From Streptosporangiaceae bacterium (lineage in GTDB: Bacteria; Actinomycetota; Actinomycetes; Streptosporangiales; Streptosporangiaceae), in the NCBI GenBank assembly GCA_030041195.1, contig JASHOI010000219.1:1-9272 (forward strand): a DNA stretch of 9,272 nt, read 5' to 3'. A program made the translations under genes and the position numbers. The notes beneath the pieces are model-generated. The model saw nothing but the letters and a program-made list of their open reading frames with translations. It searched no databases and was not told the DNA's origin. Below, piece after piece: positions 4,921 to 9,272 of the stretch (position 1 is its first letter; every line of letters starts with the position of its first letter).

Positions 4921-5894
4921 GCGACCTCCTTCTCGCTCTCGGCCGCGTCGTCCGCGGCACGCCCGGTCAGGGTCAGGAACACGTCGTCAAGGGAGGGGCG
5001 CCGGATCCCGAGGTCGTCGAGGAGCACGCCGTCGGCGTCGAGCTCGCGCACGATCTCCGGCATCCTCCTGGCCGCGCCGACGACCGGCGCCTCGACCGTG
5101 CGCGCCGCGGGGTCCACCTGCGGTGGTGCGTCCGCGATCCGCGCCAGTACGTCGCGGGCGGCAAGCAGGTCCGACTCCGGGGCCACGGTGAGCAGCACCC
5201 GCTCGCCGCCAACCTTGGCCTTCAGCTGGGCCGAGGTGCCCTCGGCGATCACCCGGCCGTGGTCGACGACCGTGATCGTGTCGGCGAGCTGGTCCGCCTC
5301 GTCCAGGTGCTGGGTGGTGAGCAGCACGGTCGTCCCGGCCGCGGTGAGCGCGCGGACCGCGTCCCAGGTGACCATGCGGCCGCCCGGGTCGAGGCCGGTC
5401 GTCGGCTCGTCCAGGAACAGGATGCTGGGCCGGGCCACCAGGCTCGCGGCCAGGTCGAGGCGCCGCCGCATGCCGCCCGAGTAGGTCTTGACCCCGCGGT
5501 CGGCCGCGTCGGTCAGGTCGAACTCGTCCAGCAGCTCGGCGGCCCGCTGCCGGGCCTGCCTCTTGGACAGGCGGCACAGCTGGCCCACCATGATCAGGTT
5601 CGCGCGCCCGGTGAGCGACTCGTCGAGAGCCGCGTACTGGCCGGTGAGGCCGATCACGCGGCGCACCTGGGCCGCCTCGGTGCGCACGTCGAAGCCGGCC
5701 ACCCGGGCGGTTCCCAGGTCGGGCCGCAGCAGCGTGGTCAGCACCCGGACGGTGGTGGTCTTGCCCGCGCCGTTGGGCCCGAGCATGCCCAGGATCGTCC
5801 CGGCGCCGACCTGGAGGTCGATGCCGTCCAGCGCCCGGGTCCGGCCGAACACCTTTACCAGGCCCTCGGCCTCGATCGCGTAGGTCTCGCTCAT
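4917..5894 (-). CDS. DrrA-type ABC transporter ATPase
   Basis: 325 aa, full length for the daunorubicin-resistance DrrA group. Walker A GPNGAGKTT (39-47), Q-loop Q86 in GLTGQYAALDE, ABC signature YSGGMRRRLDLA (138-149), Walker B ILFLDEPTTGLDP (158-170) and the H-loop histidine H196 in TTQHLDEADQLAD are all intact. The C-terminal extension of about 100 residues ends in RRPSLDDVFLTLTGR, the motif seen in DrrA proteins. ATG 5894 is supported by GAGGAGA about 6 nt upstream. It energises export by the adjoining permease. Its promoter region is shared with a divergent TetR gene, which points to repression relieved by a drug-like ligand. Confidence 0.93.
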   Translation of the reverse strand: MSETYAIEAEGLVKVFGRTRALDGIDLQVGAGTILGMLGPNGAGKTTTVRVLTTLLRPDLGTARVAGFDVRTEAAQVRRVIGLTGQYAALDESLTGRANLIMVGQLCRLSKRQARQRAAELLDEFDLTDAADRGVKTYSGGMRRRLDLAASLVARPSILFLDEPTTGLDPGGRMVTWDAVRALTAAGTTVLLTTQHLDEADQLADTITVVDHGRVIAEGTSAQLKAKVGGERVLLTVAPESDLLAARDVLARIADAPPQVDPAARTVEAPVVGAARRMPEIVRELDADGVLLDDLGIRRPSLDDVFLTLTGRAADDAAESEKEVA

Positions 5895-5909
5895 CCGTGA
5901 TCTCCTCTG

Positions 5910-5960
5910 GTACGGCGTACGAGATTTCGTTAGTACGCTGTACTATACAGTACGATGTAC
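5910..5960. promoter_or_regulatory. Divergent promoter/operator with six GTAC half-sites
   Basis: GTAC begins at 5910, 5917, 5933, 5940, 5950 and 5957, that is, three GTAC-N3-GTAC pairs. At the centre, CTGTA-CTA-TACAG (5938-5950) is a perfect dyad. It contains a possible plus-strand -10, TACTAT (5941-5946), and a possible minus-strand -10, TATAGT (5947-5942), which overlap completely. A TetR dimer binding here would block both the exporter pair and its own gene. Binding by the neighbouring regulator is inferred from position. Confidence 0.65.
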
Positions 5961-5995
5961 GAGAGTCAAGACGACCGCCTTGAACGGAACGAAGA

Positions 5996-6937
5996 GTGGC
6001 TGATCAAGAGAACACGCGGGCCCGGCAGCCGGAGCGCCGGCGGCGCGGCCCGCAGCGCAGGGACCCGGGCCAGGAGCAGCGCGGGAACCGGGGCCAGGAG
6101 CAGCGCGGGGATCCCGCCGGCGACCCGGACGAGCTCTGGCCTCCGATGATGGGCCCGGGATGGCGCGACCGCGGCACCCGGATGCACCAGATGCTGCACG
6201 ACAGCGCCGGGCGTGACCAGCGTGGCCGCGGCCGGAACCGCATGGCGCCCGCGCTGTCGCGCGCCGAGATCGTGGACGCGGCGATCGCGATCGCCGACGC
6301 GGAGGGCTCCGGCGCGGTCAGCATGCGGCGGATCGCCCAGGTGCTCAGGGCGGGCACGATGTCTCTGTACTGGCACGTGGCGAACAAGGAGCAACTGCTC
6401 GACCTGATGCTCGACGCGCTGTTCGGGGAGATCAACGCGCCCGAGCCGAGCGGCGACTGGCGGGCCGACCTCCGGACGCAGGCGCGCAACCAGCGCGCGA
6501 TGCTGCTGCGCCATGCGTGGGTCATGGATTTCATCGGTGGCCGCCCCCCGCTCGGGCCGAACACGCTGCTGGTCATGAACCGCGTGCTGGGCGCGCTGGA
6601 CGGCCTCGGCCTCGACCTCGCGACTTCGATGAACATCCTGGGCACCGTGCAGACCTACGTCATGGGCTCGGTGCTGCGCGAGATGCAGGAGGCGCGCGTC
6701 CGGCGCGACGAGGAGCAGGCCGGCGTCACCGAGGAAGTGTGGGCGCCCATGCAGAGTGCGTGGCGGGACCGGCTCGCCGCCGACGGCAGGTTCACCCGGG
6801 TGGTCAGGTTCATCGACGCGGGGATCGACCCGGACGCCGAGGAGACCAGGGACGAGCGGTTCGAGTTCGGCCTCGACTGTGTCATCGACGGGATCGCGGC
6901 GAAGATCGCGGCGCTTACGGACGGCGGGCCGCGGTAA
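5996..6937 (+). CDS. TetR-family repressor with long charged N-terminal extension
   Basis: 313 aa. The DNA-binding domain begins near residue 86 (ALSRAEIVDAAIAIADAEG), with the recognition region VSMRRIAQVLRAGTMSLYWHVANKEQLLDLM at about 108-138. The remainder is an alpha-helical ligand-binding domain of the TetR_C type (TetR_C_1-like). Residues 1-85 are Arg/Gln/Gly-rich and probably disordered, including a tandem GQEQRGNR/GQEQRGDP repeat. The frame is closed upstream by TGA at 5981, and GTG 5996 is the first start. Third-position GC stays high from there, which supports translation of the extension, but the ribosome binding site is weak and a start at the ATG pair near 6146 is possible. It is divergent from the DrrAB-type exporter and probably represses it and itself. 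Ligand unknown. Stop TAA. Confidence 0.88.
   Translation: MADQENTRARQPERRRRGPQRRDPGQEQRGNRGQEQRGDPAGDPDELWPPMMGPGWRDRGTRMHQMLHDSAGRDQRGRGRNRMAPALSRAEIVDAAIAIADAEGSGAVSMRRIAQVLRAGTMSLYWHVANKEQLLDLMLDALFGEINAPEPSGDWRADLRTQARNQRAMLLRHAWVMDFIGGRPPLGPNTLLVMNRVLGALDGLGLDLATSMNILGTVQTYVMGSVLREMQEARVRRDEEQAGVTEEVWAPMQSAWRDRLAADGRFTRVVRFIDAGIDPDAEETRDERFEFGLDCVIDGIAAKIAALTDGGPR
6067..6109 (+). repeat. Tandem 19-bp direct repeat in the TetR N-terminal coding region
   Basis: GGGCCAGGAGCAGCGCGGG occurs at 6067-6085 and 6091-6109 with a 24-bp period. It keeps frame and encodes two copies of an eight-residue unit GQEQRG(N/D)(R/P). This looks like a recent in-frame duplication in a disordered segment. Confidence 0.8.
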
Positions 6938-6946
6938 CCCGCGTGG

Positions 6947-6960
6947 CAGAATTGCCCGGT
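6947..6960 (+). promoter_or_regulatory. Possible leaderless -10 for the MDMPI-like gene
   Basis: CAGAAT (6947-6952) lies 8 nt before ATG 6961. It is close to TANNNT with a C in the first place, and no ribosome binding site is present. It favours ATG 6961 over the in-frame GTG at 6943. Weaker than the other leaderless signals in the window. Confidence 0.35.
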
Positions 6961-7659
6961 ATGAGCGATCTTGACCGTGTCGCGGTCGAAGGCGCGCTGG
7001 AGTCGGCGTACCAGAACATCACCACGGTCGCCGACGGGCTCGGCGACGCGCAGCTGATGCTGCCGAGCCGCTGCGCGGGCTGGGCCGTCGGCGACGTCCT
7101 GTATCACCAGCTTCTGGACGCCAGGCGGGCGCTGCGGGCCTTCGCCAGCCCGGCCGCGGAGCCGCCGGACGTCGACGCGGTCTCCTACTGGCGGGAGTAC
7201 GGCCCGGACGGCAGCGAGCATGACGGCACCGGTAGCTCCGCGGCGGCGGCACACGCCCGGCACGTCCGGATCGTCGCTTCGGCCTATCCGCCGGGCGCCC
7301 TGGCCTGGGAGTGGCGGGAGACTGCCGCCGCGGCGTGCCGGGCCGCGCGCGCCTGCCCGCACCCGGCCGTGGCCACTCAGGGCCACGCGCTGACCACGGC
7401 CGACTTCATCGCCACGCTCGCGGTGGAGGCGGCGGTCCATTACCTCGACATGATCGCGGTGCTGCCCGCGGCCCCGCGGCCGGATCCGGCCTCGCTCGCG
7501 CTGGTGCGGGAGGTGCTCGACGGCCTGCTCGGTACGCCGATGCCGGGTGACTGGGACGACGCGACCTACGCGCTGAAGGGCACCGGCCGGGTACCGGTTG
7601 CCGCCGCGGAAAGGTCCGCGATCGGGGATCTGGCCGACCGGCTGCCATTGTTCTGCTAG
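6961..7659 (+). CDS. MDMPI/DinB-fold (mycothiol-dependent maleylpyruvate isomerase-like) protein
   Basis: 232 aa. The N-terminal 'SRCAGWAVGDVLYHQLLDARRAL' (36-58) and the later 'DFIATLAVEAAVHYLDM' (148-164) match the TIGR03083-type actinobacterial proteins. There, a histidine at the end of the GW..D...H motif and an E...H..D motif form a metal site. The likely ligands here are H49, E156 and H160 (or D163). Members are thought to act on mycothiol-linked or related small-molecule substrates, but few have known reactions. It starts 23 bp after the TetR stop and may be expressed separately. The stop is TAG (7657-7659), and the frame stays open from there straight into the cold-shock gene. Confidence 0.8.
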   Translation: MSDLDRVAVEGALESAYQNITTVADGLGDAQLMLPSRCAGWAVGDVLYHQLLDARRALRAFASPAAEPPDVDAVSYWREYGPDGSEHDGTGSSAAAAHARHVRIVASAYPPGALAWEWRETAAAACRAARACPHPAVATQGHALTTADFIATLAVEAAVHYLDMIAVLPAAPRPDPASLALVREVLDGLLGTPMPGDWDDATYALKGTGRVPVAAAERSAIGDLADRLPLFC

Positions 7660-7974
7660 CCGGCCCGCACCGGTTGCCGGCCAAACCAGAACCGCACTGG
7701 CGGGGGGATACCGCCCGCGCTCCCCCCAAAGGCCCTTGCCGGGACGAGAACGACAAAACGGCGAACTGACAAGACCGGGGAACATCGGAACCCGAGATGG
7801 TGTTTGATGGCCCTGGTTGCGTCCTCAGTTTCACTTGCGACATGCGCCTGCGAGATCCGAGAGCGGATCTCTGGGCCTCCGGGGGTTCTCGGGGCCTCCG
7901 AAACAGGCACACCGCCGCGGCAACCCGGGGTTCTCAGAAGAGGGTTCCGGAGATCGTCTCGTAGGAGAAAGTTC
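7660..7974 (+). promoter_or_regulatory. Long structured leader of the cold-shock gene
   Basis: This 315-nt stretch has no recognisable gene. It contains three nested helices: CGGAACCC (7786-7793) with GGGTTCCG (7942-7949), GGTTGC (7815-7820) with GCAACC (7920-7925), and GAGATCCG (7852-7859) with CGGATCTC (7864-7871) around AGAG. Direct repeats GGGCCTCCG (7873, 7892) and GGGGTTCTC (7882, 7927) are also present. Long folded leaders that control translation with temperature are known for cspA-type mRNAs, so a similar role is plausible here. No clear promoter was found, so the transcription start is unknown. Confidence 0.45.
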
Positions 7975-8178
7975 ATGCCTCAGGGCACCGTGAAGTGGTT
8001 CAACGCCGACAAAGGTTACGGTTTTATCGCACCAGACGATGGCACGGCCGACGTTTTCGTGCACCATACCGCCATTCAGGTCGATGGCTTCCGCACTCTT
8101 CAGGAGAACCAGCGGGTCGAGTTCACCGCCGGCCAGGGCGCTAAGGGCCCGCAGGCTGAGCAGGTCCGCCCGCTCTGA
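7975..8178 (+). CDS. cspA: Cold-shock domain protein (CspA family)
   Basis: 67 aa, a single cold-shock OB-fold domain and the standard length of actinobacterial CspA proteins. RNP1 KGYGFIAP (13-20) and RNP2 VFVHHTAI (27-34) are present, after the usual [14 protein letters not shown] start, and the protein ends with the typical [10 protein letters not shown]. It binds single-stranded RNA or DNA and acts as an RNA chaperone in the cytoplasm. ATG 7975 is supported by AGGAG (7963-7967) 7 nt upstream. It is monocistronic and followed by a strong hairpin. The upstream leader is long and folded. Confidence 0.96.
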   Translation: MPQGTVKWFNADKGYGFIAPDDGTADVFVHHTAIQVDGFRTLQENQRVEFTAGQGAKGPQAEQVRPL

Positions 8179-8206
8179 CCCAGCGGCCTTGGGCCACGCG
8201 GCCAAC

Positions 8207-8236
8207 GCGGGGCGGCTCGCTTGCGAGCCGCCCCGC
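8207..8236 (+). terminator. Strong hairpin after cspA
   Basis: GCGGGGCGGCTCGC (8207-8220) and GCGAGCCGCCCCGC (8223-8236) are perfect complements of 14 bp separated by TT; in RNA about 12 bp would pair around a six-base loop. It lies 28 nt after the cspA stop. No U-tract follows, as is usual for actinobacterial terminators. Confidence 0.75.
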
Positions 8237-8292
8237 AGCTATTGAGGCCACAACCGGGCGCCGCCCCGGGCAGAGCCGGGGCCATGGGCGAG

Positions 8293-8312
8293 TCGGCACC
8301 AAGCGGTGCCGA
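8293..8312. repeat. 8-bp hairpin in the cspA-DUF4397 gap
   Basis: TCGGCACC (8293-8300) and GGTGCCGA (8305-8312) around AAGC. Function unknown; it precedes the AT-rich segment at 8366-8401 and may be an operator or part of a structured RNA. Apart from this hairpin, the terminator and the AT-rich block, 8237-8435 shows nothing that I can assign. Confidence 0.4.
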
Positions 8313-8365
8313 TACCCGTAAAGCGACCTAAAGCCAGCAGAATGGCCAGCGCCTACTATCGGCTC

Positions 8366-8401
8366 GCTATTAACATTTGTTTCTAATTTGGCATGCGTTT
8401 T
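8366..8401 (+). promoter_or_regulatory. AT-rich segment, probable promoter region of the DUF4397 gene
   Basis: This stretch is markedly AT-rich against the surrounding GC-rich DNA, containing TAACAT (8371-8376) and TAATTT (8384-8389), either of which could be a -10. A further candidate, TATAAA, is at 8448-8453. None has a convincing -35 at standard spacing. Its position ahead of the folded leader makes it the likeliest start site. Confidence 0.35.
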
Positions 8402-8435
8402 GCAGATTGCAACTGTGGAAACGGTGCTGCCGCCG

Positions 8436-8668
8436 CTCGGCTCATGTTATAAATCCCTCGTGTCGCCGCCGCCTGCTTTGCGACAAGGGAGCCGAGTGCT
8501 GTCGAAAGCAATCCGAGCGCGCGTTACCGGACGCAAGTTGCGGATTGCGCCCGACATGATCGGCTATCGCCCCACGCTGCCGGGTTGCCCCGGGCCGGGC
8601 GAAGCCGCCGGTCTGGAGGCGTGACAAGGCAGCCCGGGCGCGGACTCGGCTCCTGGGCCAGGAGGAGG
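8436..8668 (+). promoter_or_regulatory. Candidate riboswitch-like leader controlling the DUF4397 gene
   Basis: Helices seen: CTCGGCTC (8436-8443) with GAGCCGAG (8489-8496); TGTCGC (8461-8466) with GCGACA (8480-8485); TGTCG (8500-8504) with CGACA (8552-8556), enclosing GCAATCCG (8508-8515) with CGGATTGC (8541-8548) and GCGT/ACGC (8521-8524, 8531-8534); CGGCT-A-TCGCCC (8561-8572, one bulged A) with GGGCGAAGCCG (8597-8607), enclosing CCGGG-TTGC-CCCGG (8580-8593). GGAGCCGAGT (8488-8497) can instead pair over 10 bp with ACTCGGCTCC (8644-8653). That downstream strand overlaps CTCCT (8650-8654), which can mask AGGAG (8660-8664) of the ribosome binding site. The two foldings exclude each other. No known riboswitch class was recognised. 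Confidence 0.55.
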
Positions 8669-8673
8669 AACAA

Positions 8674-9272
8674 ATGAACGGATCCAGCAAGGCATTAAGA
8701 ATGGCGCAGCCGCTCGCGGTCCTGGCGGTCTGGGCCGGCCTGCTGGGATACGTCATCCCCGCCGCCTTTTCCGCCTCGCCGACCGTCTCCGCCGCAGCGG
8801 CCTCGGCGGCATCCCACCGGGCCGCGGCACCGCGCGACGCGGGCCCCGGGTCGGCGGACCGGAGGGCGCCGAACCCGGCACCGGGTGGGCAGCACCGTCC
8901 GGACCGGGCCATGGTGCGCGTGATGCAGGCGGCGCTGCGGCCCCGCCGGGTGAGCGTGGACCTGGGCCACCACGTCCTGTCGCGCGACCAGGCCTTCGCC
9001 AGCATCTCGCCGTACCGGTCGGTGCACCCCGGCACCTGGACCGTGCGGGCCGACGCCGGCGGCGAGCGCGCGACCACCCGGGTGACGCTGGCCGCCGGCA
9101 GCCGCACCACCCTGGTCGTTCTCAGCGATCGCGGCCGCCTGCTGATCAGCGCTCCGGCGAATCCCCCCGAGGCCGGGACCGTGGCTGCCGTCGGGTCCTC
9201 GGCACCCGGCGGCGCCACGCCGAAGCCCGGCGGGTCGCCGGTTCCGTGGCTGGTGCTGGGCGGCACCGGGCT
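8674..9272 (+). CDS. Secreted or anchored DUF4397-domain protein, 3'-truncated by the window
   Basis: Open from ATG 8674 to the window end (199 complete codons). GGAGGAGG (8661-8668) lies 5 nt upstream of the ATG. Residues 12-33 form a hydrophobic signal segment (PLAVLAVWAGLLGYVIPAAF) followed by likely Ala-x-Ala cleavage sites, then a low-complexity Ala/Pro/Arg-rich linker to about residue 78. Residues 79-158 match the DUF4397 pattern: MVRVMQAALRPRRVSVDLGHHVL, the SPYRSVHPGTWTVRAD core, and VTLAAGSRTTLVVLSDRGRLL. A Gly/Pro-rich stretch and PWLVLGGTG at the edge suggest a C-terminal membrane anchor beginning where the window stops. Such proteins are surface-exposed in actinobacteria, with no defined function. 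Expression is probably governed by the folded leader before it. Confidence 0.75.
   Translation, partial: MNGSSKALRMAQPLAVLAVWAGLLGYVIPAAFSASPTVSAAAASAASHRAAAPRDAGPGSADRRAPNPAPGGQHRPDRAMVRVMQAALRPRRVSVDLGHHVLSRDQAFASISPYRSVHPGTWTVRADAGGERATTRVTLAAGSRTTLVVLSDRGRLLISAPANPPEAGTVAAVGSSAPGGATPKPGGSPVPWLVLGGTG

Noticed and set aside
5955..6149. 64-aa reading frame from ATG 5955, 8 nt after TACTAT
   Set aside because: It overlaps the TetR gene in another frame, becomes low-complexity Ser/Arg/Gly in its second half and has no recognisable domain. The regulator frame shows the better third-position GC pattern.
8500..8556. Cyclic di-GMP-I (GEMM) riboswitch
   Set aside because: GAAAG and GGACGCAA resemble pieces of the GEMM consensus, but here they lie within one hairpin in the wrong arrangement, without the A-rich junction and receptor-tetraloop layout of that class.
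8388..8624. 78-aa reading frame in the gap before the DUF4397 gene
   Set aside because: It has no ribosome binding site and no recognisable domain, and the stretch is better explained as nested RNA helices.
8442..9266. 274-aa minus-strand reading frame
   Set aside because: It is antisense to the DUF4397 gene, whose plus-strand frame has a signal peptide, recognisable domain and strong ribosome binding site.

Overview
High-GC actinomycete chromosome. Base composition, third-position GC bias, GTG starts, overlapping GTGA/ATGA gene junctions, leaderless promoters and a mycothiol-type DinB/MDMPI-fold protein all fit a filamentous actinobacterium, probably Streptosporangiales-like; that assignment is inferred from style only. 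No phage, insertion sequence or CRISPR array was seen.

Layout. The plus strand opens with the 3' part of a secreted beta-propeller (lactonase-like) gene. Next come a co-oriented ECF sigma factor, a short zinc-finger (ZAS/zf-HC2) anti-sigma-like protein and a GNAT acetyltransferase, the last two overlapping or nearly so, and then a YbaK/ProX-type aminoacyl-tRNA deacylase with its own leaderless promoter. Convergent to these on the minus strand is a three-part unit: a PTH2-family peptidyl-tRNA hydrolase, a 101-aa coiled-coil protein and a tRNA gene with anticodon CUA. A DrrA/DrrB-type ABC exporter pair follows on the minus strand, divergent from a TetR-type regulator across a control region with six GTAC half-sites. 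Then come, on plus, an MDMPI-like gene, a cold-shock protein with a long structured leader, and the start of a secreted DUF4397 protein behind a long, strongly structured leader.

Main observation. The PTH2 gene has a clean leaderless promoter (TAAGAT, 7 nt, ATG), but its fifth codon is an in-frame UAG. The conserved PTH2 fold starts about seven codons after that UAG, and no ATG or GTG lies between. About 700 nt downstream, on the same strand and with no visible promoter of its own, is a well-formed tRNA whose anticodon loop CTCTAAA carries CUA, the complement of UAG. The simplest reading is a self-contained amber-recoding operon: a tRNA that reads UAG and a peptidyl-tRNA hydrolase whose synthesis depends on it. 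UAG is also the apparent stop of two neighbouring genes (ybaK and the MDMPI-like gene), so decoding here would be ambiguous or conditional.

Second observation. The leader before the DUF4397 gene contains nested hairpins and one segment (GGAGCCGAGT) that can pair either with an upstream CTCGGCTC or with an identical downstream copy. The downstream copy overlaps a CTCCT that can itself mask the ribosome binding site. This is the layout expected of a translational riboswitch or other cis-acting switch; it resembles no class I can name.
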